46,288 nucleotides of DNA from Acetatifactor sp. (GCA_022511425.1 JAFLRO010000012.1:1-46288), one strand, 5' to 3'. Shown: positions 1 to 7,926, counted from the stretch's first letter. Notes: generated by a model not told the origin, from the sequence alone. Numbers and translations are program-made.

Positions 1-2
1 GA

Positions 3-434
3 TATCTGATAAGCGGAGATTACAGCAAAGAATTTAATCTGCAAATGATTATTGAGGGACGCGCCGAAGTGGGCGGTAATTTCCTTGCGGGTGTGGCAAC
101 TGACGAGACAGACCCGGATACTGCCATTGACCGACTTGCAAAAACTTGTTTTTATGCCATACGGCATCACTATGTCCAGCCACAGAACTTTTACGGTGTC
201 GGCGGTATGAAAATATTCCGCGACTTAATCTACCTGATGCAGGGAATGATGAAAGCAGACCATCAATTTTATAAGAAGCACGGCCAGTACGATTTCCCGC
301 AGAAAAAGAAGGGTACGCTGATAAAGATGTATTTGGTTGGCGCACTGCTTTCCTCCCCCAAAATAAAGGCTAAAATGGGAAATAAAATGAATGAGGGGAT
401 GCTCATGCCATATAAGAAACTGTTGGAGAAATAA
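3..434 (+). CDS. C-terminal part of a flavodoxin-like NAD(P)H/FMN oxidoreductase (5' truncated by window edge)
   Basis: The reading frame is open from the first bases of the window, so the gene begins outside it and only about 143 C-terminal codons are present. An internal ATG at 45 is unlikely to be the start because coding sequence continues upstream in frame. The visible part is rich in aromatic and basic residues (KKHGQYDFPQKKKG near the end) and resembles the C-terminal region of flavodoxin-fold NAD(P)H-dependent oxidoreductases of gut clostridia. The FMN-binding loops would lie upstream and cannot be checked, so the family call is by general resemblance only. The stop codon is followed by a short AT-rich gap before the next gene. 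Confidence 0.5.
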   Translation, partial: YLISGDYSKEFNLQMIIEGRAEVGGNFLAGVATDETDPDTAIDRLAKTCFYAIRHHYVQPQNFYGVGGMKIFRDLIYLMQGMMKADHQFYKKHGQYDFPQKKKGTLIKMYLVGALLSSPKIKAKMGNKMNEGMLMPYKKLLEK

Positions 435-452
435 TATATTATGTTGAAGTTG

Positions 453-486
453 ATATATTCAGATGACAAAGGAGAACAGAATATAT
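453..486. repeat. Inverted repeat upstream of the orphan gene
   Basis: ATATATTC at 453-460 is the exact reverse complement of GAATATAT at 479-486. The 18-nt loop contains an AAAGGAG sequence that looks like a ribosome binding site but lies too far (about 27 nt) from the ATG at 503. It could be a regulator site or a small mRNA hairpin; nothing further supports either. Confidence 0.35.
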
Positions 487-502
487 AGGACGCATCAGAA
501 GA

Positions 503-1354
503 ATGACAACGGAAATGTACGATTTTTTTACTGATAAGAAAGTGGATTTTGATATTCAGTTTCAGACCAATATGGATACGGTATTTGATCTGTCTTTTTT
601 TCTAGTTGACTTTCAGGCAGTCGTTAATGGCCTGAAGGATATCATAGCAACCAGCTATGACACGATTGATTGTATCAATTCGCATGTTTTATCTGATTTT
701 AAGGAGGATCAATACATAGTCCACAGCGTTGAGAACTCTCATCCAGCGTGGCAAAAGGAGATAGAGAATAATGTCGAAAAGATATTATTTCCTGAGCAAA
801 GGCTGGCGGACGAAGTTATAAATCCTGCAGCAAACGTAGTTTATAGACCGGCTGAGGGATATAAACAGACAACAAGCCGTAATTTTAATAAAAAGTACAA
901 AGACGATTGGCAGCTAAAAAATTTTTCCAAGGGCAGTCTTCTTATATCTTTAGGCTCAACTATACTTAACTGCCTGATTGCTGAATTTATTAGCGAACTG
1001 TTCCGAAAAAAGACCGGAAAAAATGATTCAGTAAAAATAAATATTAACAACAGCATAATACAAATATCCGGATGGGATGTTAATATAATTTCAAAAAATA
1101 GTAATATTGAAAATTTGACTGTTGTTAACCAAGGGAATAATTTTTATGGTTTAGATGTCAAGAAGTATATTGATGAAATTATCAGAGAAGCTGCACCTGA
1201 TCAGGATGCTGAGGGGAGTGTGAGGAGACTTTTGAAAGTTTTGGATAAAAATAATATTATCACTCAGCACACAGTTTATGATTCACGTGGCATAAAGACA
1301 ATCGTGCGTGATGTGGATAGAATGGCTGGTAATTTTTTTGATGTCAGAACATGA
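503..1354 (+). CDS. Hypothetical protein with one hydrophobic segment, AT-rich
   Basis: I do not recognise this 283-residue protein. The N-terminal 140 residues are acidic and mostly helical in character. Residues about 143-167 form a hydrophobic stretch (SLLISLGSTILNCLIAEFIS) followed directly by a basic FRKKTGK patch, which suggests one membrane segment or amphipathic helix. A short beta-rich segment with Asn-rich turns follows (about 172-203), then a charged helical tail. The order hydrophobic helix, basic cluster, beta segment is loosely reminiscent of effector-associated modules in bacterial conflict systems, but that is speculation. Base composition is more AT-rich than the housekeeping genes nearby and the ribosome binding site is weak (AGGA about 12 nt upstream). 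Both points fit a recently acquired gene. No partner gene is adjacent. Confidence 0.55.
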   Translation: MTTEMYDFFTDKKVDFDIQFQTNMDTVFDLSFFLVDFQAVVNGLKDIIATSYDTIDCINSHVLSDFKEDQYIVHSVENSHPAWQKEIENNVEKILFPEQRLADEVINPAANVVYRPAEGYKQTTSRNFNKKYKDDWQLKNFSKGSLLISLGSTILNCLIAEFISELFRKKTGKNDSVKININNSIIQISGWDVNIISKNSNIENLTVVNQGNNFYGLDVKKYIDEIIREAAPDQDAEGSVRRLLKVLDKNNIITQHTVYDSRGIKTIVRDVDRMAGNFFDVRT

Positions 1355-1492
1355 GGCTGGATGTAAAGTCAAAGATGTTTGGACAGGTTGAAGGAACGGG
1401 GAGTTTCTGACAGCATCCCATCACAGGTCAATCGAGAAACAGTCAAAGAAAATGAATCAATGCCATGATTTGAAAGATGGCATAAATATCAT

Positions 1493-1524
1493 GGGGACAT
1501 TCAGAAATGAGTGTCTCCCTTTTT
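1493..1524 (+). terminator. Rho-independent terminator
   Basis: GGG plus GACATTCA pairs with TGAGTGTC plus CCC, with one bulged T and a GAAA tetraloop, and is followed at once by TTTTT. It lies about 140 nt after the stop of the orphan gene. The rest of 1355-1653 holds no convincing gene: fragments between stops give no recognisable protein. The region also carries the promoter listed next. Confidence 0.6.
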
Positions 1525-1549
1525 GACGGCACAAGGAGCCGGAAGATGA

Positions 1550-1577
1550 TTGACAAGAATATCGGAGAATTTTAAAT
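1550..1577 (+). promoter_or_regulatory. Candidate sigma-A promoter for the sigma factor gene
   Basis: TTGACA at 1550-1555 is separated by 16 nt from TTAAAT at 1572-1577. The -35 is a perfect consensus and the -10 matches at 4 of 6. It lies downstream of the terminator at 1493-1524 and about 75 nt before the start codon at 1654. Confidence 0.45.
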
Positions 1578-1653
1578 GCTATGTTTAACCGTTCAACAAT
1601 ATGGGGTACTATATAGATGAAGGCCTTCAAAAACATGTTGATGAGGAGAAAGC

Positions 1654-3138
1654 ATGGAGTCTCAAAAAGTGGCTGCTCTGGTGCAGGAAAACATGAAAAC
1701 GATATTTGCCTATGCACTTTCCCGAGTCTCTAACAGGGAGGATGCAGAAGATCTGGCAGGGGATATCATATTGGCAATTCTACAGAGCGCGCCTAGAATC
1801 CGCGATGACAACGCGTTTTTCGGATATATCTGGGCAATCGCAGCGAATACATACAAGAAATTTCTGCGAAAAAAGAGCTGTGTCCGCTATGAGATTCTGG
1901 ACGAAAATATACCCTCCCAGGAGGATTTTACGGAAGAGATTGACAGCGCAGAGGAGCTGAATACTCTTTACCGGGAATTGTCACTGCTCTCCAGGGAGTA
2001 CAGGGAATGTACCATAGCTTATTATTTCGATGGGCTTTCCTGTGCAGAAACGGCCTCCAGGCTCCATATTTCTCTGGAAATGGTAAAGTATTACCTGTTC
2101 AAAACCAGAAAAATGTTAAAGGAAGGTATCATTATGGAAAGAGAATTTGGCAAAAGAAGTTATAAACCAGCTGATTTTAGATTTCACACCATCTATGCAG
2201 GTCAGCATAATCAGGAGTATCATAACCTGTTCAACAGAAAACTGCCCGGAAATATTCTGGACTGTGCATATTATACGCCCATGACAGTGCGGGAGCTATC
2301 CGTCGAGTTGGGAGTGGCGACGCCCTATATGGAGGATGAACTTGCCCTGTTGGAGAAGTACAGCTTGATCCGAGCTCTGAACGGAGGCAAGTACCAGACC
2401 AACCTGGTCATATTCACAAAAGAGTTTCGTGAGGAATTCATACGGACTGTGGAGGGATTTCTGGCGGAGGATTTGAGTGCGGTTCTTGCAAGTGTACGGA
2501 CGAAGCTGCCCGAACTGAGAAAATTGGGATTCACTGGCTGCACTCTGGAGGAGAATCATCTTTTGTGGGCGCTGCTGTTTGAGCTTATGCGAAAGGGGTG
2601 TAAGTTATTAAATTCAGAACATAAGGATGAGATTTATAAGGGTGCTGCCGGAACGAACTACGGTACGGAATATGATGGAAATGATAAAAATGATCCATAT
2701 GCATGTTATTCTTTTGCAGGTTATTGTTCCGTGCTGGAAGGGTACAGTGCCACTTATGCGGAATTCTGTGCTCTGCCCCCAAATAACCGCTTTTCAGCCC
2801 ATTATGATCAGCTTAAAAAGGATGTGCCCGTGATGGCTGAGGGAAGGATGGAACCCACGGTTCCTATTATCAACCAAAGCCAGAGGGAAGCCATTGAAAG
2901 CATTTTGCTGCAGGAGATTGAGGAGATTGGCAAAGTGTATGACAAACTATATCACTGCGCAGCCAAGATCATGCGCACCCATGCGCCGGAGAATGTGGCT
3001 CCGATGGTTGACAATGTTGTGGCAAACACGCTGTTCTTTGATACGGTAGGGATGATGGGAGCCTGTGCGGTAAAATCAGGAGAACTGACGATTCCCGGGG
3101 ATGACTTGCCAGCGGCGGTTTTGATCGTGAGAGAATGA
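1654..3138 (+). CDS. ECF-like RNA polymerase sigma factor with long C-terminal extension
   Basis: The first 160 residues have the layout of an ECF-type sigma factor. Region 2 is about residues 10-75, with the usual acidic NREDAEDLAGDI helix and the aromatic FFGYIWAIAANTYKKF segment. Region 4 is about 100-155, a helix-turn-helix with SCAETASRLHISLEMVKYYL. Ordinary ECF factors end near 170-190 residues; this one runs to 494. The extension begins with a winged-helix-like part (about 205-255: MTVRELSVELGVATPYMEDE), then helical segments without a recognised family. Proteins of this design are seen in clostridia, where the extension may act as a built-in sensor or anti-sigma function; that role is inference. 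The start is supported by GAGGAG upstream. No separate anti-sigma gene is adjacent, and the ferritin-like gene follows 56 nt later, probably in the same transcript. Confidence 0.82.
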   Translation: MESQKVAALVQENMKTIFAYALSRVSNREDAEDLAGDIILAILQSAPRIRDDNAFFGYIWAIAANTYKKFLRKKSCVRYEILDENIPSQEDFTEEIDSAEELNTLYRELSLLSREYRECTIAYYFDGLSCAETASRLHISLEMVKYYLFKTRKMLKEGIIMEREFGKRSYKPADFRFHTIYAGQHNQEYHNLFNRKLPGNILDCAYYTPMTVRELSVELGVATPYMEDELALLEKYSLIRALNGGKYQTNLVIFTKEFREEFIRTVEGFLAEDLSAVLASVRTKLPELRKLGFTGCTLEENHLLWALLFELMRKGCKLLNSEHKDEIYKGAAGTNYGTEYDGNDKNDPYACYSFAGYCSVLEGYSATYAEFCALPPNNRFSAHYDQLKKDVPVMAEGRMEPTVPIINQSQREAIESILLQEIEEIGKVYDKLYHCAAKIMRTHAPENVAPMVDNVVANTLFFDTVGMMGACAVKSGELTIPGDDLPAAVLIVRE

Positions 3139-3194
3139 GTCAAGTGAGGGAGTTCCTGAATATATTATAAAAAATATTTTCGGAGAACACTGTG

Positions 3195-3752
3195 ATGGAA
3201 GAAAAAAGGAGTTTGCTCACCAATTCCTGCAGTTTTGCCAATGTGAAACCTCTTATGATCGAATGGCCCTATCCGCCGATTCAGGTCAAAGAAAGGAACC
3301 TGGGCTATGCAAATCTGCTCAGTGCGGATTATTGCGGTTCGGTATCTGAGTTGTCTGCGATCACTCAGTATATTAACAATGAAAACCGCATATCCTGTGA
3401 AAAATGCTCTATGGCAAAAACGATTTTAGGTATTGCTATGGCGGAAATGATGCACTTGCAGAAACTGGGCGAATTAATTCATCTGCTTGGCGGAAACGTT
3501 GATTATACAGTACAAACGCAAAATGGATGTTCTCAAATGTGGACGCCAAAATTTATCACTATTCCGGAAAAGCCCCGGGATATGCTGATTGCCGATATAG
3601 AGGCTGAGAAAGATGCAATTCGCCAATATAGAATGCATATTGGGATGATCTGTGACAGTGCGGTGAATGCTGTATTGGCAAGGATTATTAGGGATGAAGA
3701 GTATCATATTATACTGCTGCAGACTTTGATGGACGAATTAGAAGAATGTTGA
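3195..3752 (+). CDS. Ferritin-like four-helix-bundle (diiron/dimanganese) protein
   Basis: The 185-residue protein has the four metal-ligand helices of the ferritin-like superfamily in order: a first Glu helix (SVSELSAITQYINNE), an ExxH helix (AEMMHLQKLG), a third Glu helix (DIEAEKDAIRQYRMH) and a last ExxH helix (RDEEYHIILLQTLMDE). This matches rubrerythrin, bacterioferritin and Mn-catalase-like proteins. There is no C-terminal rubredoxin domain, so it is not a classical rubrerythrin. A likely role is peroxide or metal handling; the substrate cannot be read from sequence. A GTG at 3192 is directly upstream in frame; ATG 3195 is preferred because CGGAG lies about 9 nt before it. It probably shares a transcript with the preceding sigma factor gene. 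Confidence 0.75.
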   Translation: MEEKRSLLTNSCSFANVKPLMIEWPYPPIQVKERNLGYANLLSADYCGSVSELSAITQYINNENRISCEKCSMAKTILGIAMAEMMHLQKLGELIHLLGGNVDYTVQTQNGCSQMWTPKFITIPEKPRDMLIADIEAEKDAIRQYRMHIGMICDSAVNAVLARIIRDEEYHIILLQTLMDELEEC

Positions 3753-3789
3753 TTGTACGGAAGGTGTAAGACGGAACAATGTTTGTGTG

Positions 3790-3821
3790 AAAAGGTGGAG
3801 GAAAAAAGCCTCCGCCTTTTT
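3790..3821 (+). terminator. Rho-independent terminator
   Basis: AAGGTGGAGG pairs with CCTCCGCCTT across a short A-rich loop and runs into a T tract. It ends the sigma factor/ferritin-like transcript. The complementary strand also has a T tract, so it may work both ways. Confidence 0.8.
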
Positions 3822-3862
3822 ACATGCAAGTAATAAGCTTATACATGCTAGTAATAAGTTTA
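3821..3862 (+). promoter_or_regulatory. Two tandem 21-bp direct repeats abutting a promoter: likely activator site
   Basis: Copies at 3821-3841 and 3842-3862 differ at only 2 of 21 positions (core AGTAATAAG, each beginning TACATGC). A 21-bp period equals two helical turns, so two proteins would bind on the same DNA face. The second copy ends 4 bp before the -35 at 3867. Direct half-sites at 21-bp spacing next to a -35 are the classic layout of AraC/XylS-family activators; the identity of the regulator is inference and no such gene is in the window. Confidence 0.6.
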
Positions 3863-3866
3863 CTCA

Positions 3867-3894
3867 TTGAAATATTACGTATAAATGATATACT
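3867..3894 (+). promoter_or_regulatory. Promoter of the aldo/keto reductase gene
   Basis: TTGAAA (3867-3872), 16-nt spacer, TATACT (3889-3894). It lies about 65 nt before the start codon and directly downstream of the tandem repeats. Confidence 0.65.
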
Positions 3895-3958
3895 GTTAAT
3901 AAACGAAATTATTGGTATTTGTTAAATAAGCCCAAACAGGCAGAATGGGAGAGGAAAG

Positions 3959-5065
3959 ATGAAAAAATTAGGTTTTGGAACGATGCGGCTTCCGCTGACG
4001 GACCCGGAGGATGCAAAAAGCATTGACTATGATCAGATGTGTCAAATGGTAGATCACTTCCTGGAGCAAGGCTTCGTCTATTTTGACACGGCATACCCCT
4101 ATCACGAAGAGCAGTCGGAAGGTGCGGTGAAGCGCTGCCTTGTAGATAGATATCCCCGGGAGCGATATGTTTTAGCAGACAAAATGCCAATCCTGCGCGT
4201 GAAGGCATCGGAGGAATACCCCAGGTATTTTGAGGAACAGCTGAGCCGCTGCGGGGTAGATTATTTTGATAACTATCTGCTACATAATGTAGGAAAAGAG
4301 AGATATGTAGGTACCCTCAAATACGGCGGCTTTGAGTTCATTCGCGGCCTGAAAGAGCAGGGATTGGTAAAAAGAATCGGGTTTTCCTACCATGATGACG
4401 CAGAACTGCTGGATGAGATCCTGACCAGATACCCGGAGATGGACTTTGTGCAGCTCCAGATCAATTATTTGGACTGGAACAGTGCGGCAATCCAGTCCGG
4501 CGCCTGCTATGAGGTTGCCTGCCGTCACGGGAAGCCGGTCATTGCCATGGAGCCTGTAAAGGGCGGAAGTCTGGCAAATCTCCCTGTGGAAGCCAGAGAT
4601 GAGCTTAAGAAAAGCGGCGCTCATGGTTCACCAGCATCCTATGCCATCCGTTATGCCGCTTCCCTGGACAACTGTATGATGGTATTAAGCGGCATGAGCA
4701 ATTTGGAACAGCTTTTGGACAACACCTCTTATATGAGGGATTTTCAGCCGTTAAGCGGGGACGAACAGGAGATGCTGCAGCGCGTCACGGGTATTATAAA
4801 CAGCAGCATCACCCCGTGCACGAACTGTAAGTACTGCATGGAGGAGTGCCCCAAGAATATCAATATTCCCGCCTATTTCGGATTGTACAACATGTATGCT
4901 GCTACCGGCAAGAAGACAAATATGTACTATGAGAGGCACTCCATGAACCATGGCAAGGCTGTGGACTGTATTAAGTGCGGAAAGTGCGAGCGGATCTGCC
5001 CACAGCACATTGAAATCCGTGGGGCGTTGGATAAGTTTGCGGATATATACGAGCGGGGGGAGTAG
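3959..5065 (+). CDS. Aldo/keto reductase with C-terminal 4Fe-4S ferredoxin cysteines
   Basis: The 368-residue protein starts with the aldo/keto reductase barrel. All four catalytic residues are visible: Asp43 and Tyr48 in DTAYPYHEE, Lys75 in LADK, His109 in LLHNVG. After the barrel come two cysteine clusters of the CxxCxxCxxxC(P) type: C287, C290, C293, C297 and C337, C340, C343, C347. These would bind two [4Fe-4S] centres. This ferredoxin-type AKR family is common in anaerobes and is thought to couple carbonyl or alcohol conversion to low-potential electron carriers; the natural substrate is unknown. The gene has its own promoter and a probable activator site, and it converges on the GH43 gene downstream. 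The start follows GAGAGGAAAG. Confidence 0.9.
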   Translation: MKKLGFGTMRLPLTDPEDAKSIDYDQMCQMVDHFLEQGFVYFDTAYPYHEEQSEGAVKRCLVDRYPRERYVLADKMPILRVKASEEYPRYFEEQLSRCGVDYFDNYLLHNVGKERYVGTLKYGGFEFIRGLKEQGLVKRIGFSYHDDAELLDEILTRYPEMDFVQLQINYLDWNSAAIQSGACYEVACRHGKPVIAMEPVKGGSLANLPVEARDELKKSGAHGSPASYAIRYAASLDNCMMVLSGMSNLEQLLDNTSYMRDFQPLSGDEQEMLQRVTGIINSSITPCTNCKYCMEECPKNINIPAYFGLYNMYAATGKKTNMYYERHSMNHGKAVDCIKCGKCERICPQHIEIRGALDKFADIYERGE

Positions 5066-5105
5066 AGGCATTCATCAGATATCCAGAAGCCAGTATCCCC
5101 CGCTC
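5051..5105. repeat. GC-rich inverted repeat between convergent genes
   Basis: GAGCGGGGG (5051-5059) pairs exactly with CCCCCGCTC (5097-5105); the flanking ATAC/TATA bases extend the symmetry imperfectly. The first arm overlaps the end of the aldo/keto reductase gene and the second lies just before the end of the GH43 gene on the other strand. It lacks a T tract, so it may act as a weak two-way barrier or RNA 3' stabiliser rather than a standard terminator. Confidence 0.4.
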
Positions 5106-5125
5106 CTATACGCTGAGCATCTCCA

Positions 5126-6529
5126 TTATTTCAGGAAAACAAAATCCCTCAACTCAAACAGAATCCTGTTTTTAAAGGATTCCCCGGCCCAGCCGGTGTA
5201 ATCCGTGGTTATTCGGAAATACAGTGCATGACGTCCGGTGACGTTTTGGACCACCGCACTGACCACGCCGCTGTCCGGACCGATCTCGCATACACCGATC
5301 TCCGTAAGATCATCCAGTAGGATATGGAGCTTGCAATTACAGCCAAGCCCGTTTACCCGGGCAGAGAATTCCATGGTCTTGCTGGAGTTGTCATCGCCGA
5401 AGTCAAAATATTTGTAACCGATTTCACAGCCGTCCGTAATCCCGGTGATCACGCGCTCAAACACGTTCTTTTCTGTCACTATGGCTCCGCCCTTCAGCAC
5501 GCAGGCCAAATCTGCCGGTGTGATTTTATAGGGTGAGAGAGATTCTTCAAAGCCCAGCGAAGTCATCTCCACCGGCGGAATGGAGCCGTCCGGTAGAATT
5601 GTGATTTTCTCTACACAGCCCCGACGGGACATGATGGTTCCGTTTGTCATGCGGTGATAGAATATGTACCACTGACCGTTGATACATGCCACTGAGCCGT
5701 GGTTGTTGCCGCCGGGATAATCCACTCCGTTGTCTACAATATAGCCCCGGTAGGTAAAGGGACCGGTTGGACTGTCCGAGGTCGCATAGGCCAGACGGCT
5801 TCCGCGTTTGGGCGAATAGATCAGGTAGTAGGTGCTGCCGATCTTGCGGGGAGAACATGCTTCAAAAAACAGCGCATCCTTTTCGTCAAAACCATATGCA
5901 TCTGCCACAGGGCTGCCTTCGACAGTGGGCGGATTAGCCGACTTTGAACTCTTGCCCGGCTGTTCTAGTTGGCAGGGAATGATGTGCTCAATGTAACTGT
6001 TATCCAAAATCTCATACATACTGTCCGGGTTTACCTGGGCCATGAACGAGCGCTCAAAGCCGCAATAGATATAGACCTTGCCGTCATCATCCACCAGTAC
6101 CCCCGGGTCAATGAACCAGCCATTGCAGCATACAGCATCCGGCATGGTATAGCGGTATTGGGAGAGCAGGCAGAAAGGACCTTCCGGACGATCGCTGACG
6201 GCCACACAGCCAATGGAGTTGATGATGTATGCGAACAGGTAATATTTCCCGTCTTTCTCAACGACATCAGGGGCATACAGCTCATTATCCTCTTTCGTCC
6301 AAGGGGTATCCGTATCGTGATCACGATCCGCCCGGGTGTGGAAAATGTCACCGTGACATACCCAGTCATTCAAATTATTTACAGGTGCGCTCCAGCACTT
6401 GAGGACATAGTCGCAGAACTTGGTCGAGCCGGATCTGTCGTGGGAACCGTACACATAGACACGGTCACCAAATACTCTTGGCTCTCCATCGGGAATGTAC
6501 TCCCAGTTTGGCAAATATGGATTTGACAT
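5126..6529 (-). CDS. Glycoside hydrolase family 43 (beta-xylosidase/alpha-arabinofuranosidase) with C-terminal carbohydrate-binding-like domain
   Basis: The 467-residue protein begins with the GH43 five-bladed propeller. Expected catalytic acids are visible: the base Asp in YIPDGEPRVFG (about D14), the pKa-tuning Asp in YAPDVVEKDG (about D88) and the general acid Glu in FFEACSPRKIG (about E223). Residues about 330-467 form a beta-sandwich-like tail resembling CBM6-type modules. There is no signal peptide, so it should act in the cytoplasm on imported oligosaccharides. An ATG at 6547 is in frame, but a GGAGG site lies between it and the ATG at 6529, so 6529 is the better start. It diverges from an acetyl esterase gene with a matching substrate. 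Activity on xylose versus arabinose side chains cannot be told from sequence. Confidence 0.9.
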   Translation of the reverse strand: MSNPYLPNWEYIPDGEPRVFGDRVYVYGSHDRSGSTKFCDYVLKCWSAPVNNLNDWVCHGDIFHTRADRDHDTDTPWTKEDNELYAPDVVEKDGKYYLFAYIINSIGCVAVSDRPEGPFCLLSQYRYTMPDAVCCNGWFIDPGVLVDDDGKVYIYCGFERSFMAQVNPDSMYEILDNSYIEHIIPCQLEQPGKSSKSANPPTVEGSPVADAYGFDEKDALFFEACSPRKIGSTYYLIYSPKRGSRLAYATSDSPTGPFTYRGYIVDNGVDYPGGNNHGSVACINGQWYIFYHRMTNGTIMSRRGCVEKITILPDGSIPPVEMTSLGFEESLSPYKITPADLACVLKGGAIVTEKNVFERVITGITDGCEIGYKYFDFGDDNSSKTMEFSARVNGLGCNCKLHILLDDLTEIGVCEIGPDSGVVSAVVQNVTGRHALYFRITTDYTGWAGESFKNRILFELRDFVFLK

Positions 6530-6547
6530 ATTTTTTCCTCCAATCAT

Positions 6548-6589
6548 TCTAAGCGTTTTAGCTTTCTTATCATAATTTATGGTACCATA
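6548..6589 (-). promoter_or_regulatory. Operator-like palindromes in the GH43 upstream region
   Basis: Two symmetrical sites lie just upstream of the GH43 ribosome binding site. TCTAAGCGTTTTAG (6548-6561) matches the catabolite-responsive element consensus TGWAARCGYTWWCA at 11 of 14 positions, including the central AARCGYT. TATGGTACCATA (6578-6589) is a perfect 12-bp palindrome flanked by two copies of CATAATT (6571-6577 and 6591-6597). They would suit CcpA or a LacI-family regulator. No clear -35/-10 pair was found for the GH43 gene. Confidence 0.4.
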
Positions 6590-6724
6590 GCATAATTCTA
6601 CTAATGCAGTGCATTACACCGGCAGCCTGTCACAAAAAATGCCGCCCTATGGCACATGAAATTGCTGTATAATGATCAGTATAGCAGATATTCTGGAATC
6701 TGTATATCGGTGACTTTTCTTTTC

Positions 6725-6753
6725 TTGACTTCCGACATTGCCTAAACTAGAAT
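6725..6753 (+). promoter_or_regulatory. Promoter of the acetyl esterase gene
   Basis: TTGACT (6725-6730), 17-nt spacer, TAGAAT (6748-6753), about 33 nt before the start codon. An AGGAAGGAG ribosome binding site follows. Confidence 0.65.
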
Positions 6754-6785
6754 GGAAGAAAATGCAGGAAGGAGAATAGCATTTT

Positions 6786-7856
6786 ATGAAAGAATACTTT
6801 CCGAATAAAGAAAATATAAAGCATTTGGGGCGGACTTGCTATGTTGACAATACGCTGTGGATGGCTTTTTCCGGAACCGGCGCAGCCTTTACTTTTCGTG
6901 GCACCAAAGCAGTGGTGACGATGGTGGCGGATGATACAGCCGCCAGGCCAGGAAATGAAGAAAACTGGGCCAGGGTTGCTGTCTATGTGAACGGCAGTCG
7001 GGTAGTAGATGCTATGATGGATCAGCCCAGAAAAGAATTCCTCATATTTGAGAGCGGACAGCCCATGGACTGCAGTGTGGAGATTGTCAAGCTGTCTGAG
7101 ACGGCCATGTCCACGCTGGGTATTGAGAGTATTTCCGTAGACGCGGAGGAGGGAATCCATCCTGCTGCAGAAAAAACGCATTTTGTGGAGATTGTGGGGG
7201 ATTCTATCACCTGTGGCTACGGTGTGGACGACGAGGTGCCAGAGCATCATTTTGTCACAGGCACAGAGGACGTGACCAGGGCATATGCCTACCGCACTGC
7301 TCAGGCGCTTGACGTGGATTATAGTCTGGTCTCCATCAGCGGCTATGGCATTATTTCCGGTTTTGTGGGACCGGATGAGCCGCAAAAGCCGGAGCAGACC
7401 ATACCCCAATATTATGAGAAACTGGGCTTTTCCTACGGTAAATTTAAAGGACGTTCGCCAGCTGATACGCCCTGGGATTTCAGCCGTCAGCCGGACCTGG
7501 TGGTCATCAATCTGGGAACGAACGATGACAGCTACACCCAGGATTATGCGGACAGGCAGGAGGTATACCGGACTGCCTATGTGAACTTTTTGAAGCTGGT
7601 TCGCAGCCGGAATCCCCGGGCTAAGATTCTCTGTGTGCTGGGAATCATGGGCGACAGATTGTTCCCTGTGGTTGAGAGAGTGGTTGAGGATTACAGTGCT
7701 GAGACCGGGGATCGGAACATCGCCACTATGAAATTTGATGTGCAGTTGGTGGAGGATGGCTATGTGGCAGATTGGCATCCCACCGCTGTGACCCACGGGA
7801 AAGCGGCAGAAAAACTTACACGAAAGATCAGGGAACTGATGGGATGGCCGGAATAA
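6786..7856 (+). CDS. CE2-type acetyl (xylan) esterase, SGNH hydrolase fold
   Basis: The 356-residue protein has the two-domain layout of carbohydrate esterase family 2: an N-terminal beta-sandwich of about 125 residues, then an SGNH/GDSL hydrolase domain. The nucleophile is Ser140 in VGDSITCGYG; the Gly/Asn oxyanion blocks are seen in the NLGTNDDS segment; the catalytic Asp/His pair is D329 and H331 in VADWHPT. Family members remove acetyl groups from xylan, glucomannan or sugar 6-OH positions. No signal peptide is present, so it probably deacetylates oligosaccharides inside the cell. It is divergent from the GH43 gene, which fits stepwise breakdown of acetylated arabinoxylo-oligosaccharides. 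The start has a good AAGGAG site. Confidence 0.87.
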   Translation: MKEYFPNKENIKHLGRTCYVDNTLWMAFSGTGAAFTFRGTKAVVTMVADDTAARPGNEENWARVAVYVNGSRVVDAMMDQPRKEFLIFESGQPMDCSVEIVKLSETAMSTLGIESISVDAEEGIHPAAEKTHFVEIVGDSITCGYGVDDEVPEHHFVTGTEDVTRAYAYRTAQALDVDYSLVSISGYGIISGFVGPDEPQKPEQTIPQYYEKLGFSYGKFKGRSPADTPWDFSRQPDLVVINLGTNDDSYTQDYADRQEVYRTAYVNFLKLVRSRNPRAKILCVLGIMGDRLFPVVERVVEDYSAETGDRNIATMKFDVQLVEDGYVADWHPTAVTHGKAAEKLTRKIRELMGWPE

Positions 7857-7897
7857 GGAATCATGCAGACTGCTGCGAAATCAAAGACCTTTGTCTA

Positions 7898-7926
7898 TTG
7901 ACATTTAAAAACTCTTAAGATACAAT
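7898..7926 (+). promoter_or_regulatory. Strong sigma-A promoter of the zinc-ribbon membrane protein gene
   Basis: TTGACA (7898-7903), 17-nt spacer, TACAAT (7921-7926): perfect -35, 5 of 6 in the -10, ideal spacing. An AAAGGGGG ribosome binding site lies before the ATG at 7961. Confidence 0.85.

Noticed and set aside
1355..1490. Possible gene remnant after the orphan gene
   Set aside because: Short open stretches are broken by stops in all frames and none gives a recognisable protein.
5969..6526. Open frame of 185 codons opposite the GH43 gene
   Set aside because: Antisense to a gene with catalytic residues intact; no ribosome binding site.
6747..7796. Long open frame (about 349 codons) on the minus strand opposite the CE2 esterase gene
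   Set aside because: It has no family motif or ribosome binding site and mirrors a gene with complete catalytic motifs; it is a by-product of codon use on the other strand.
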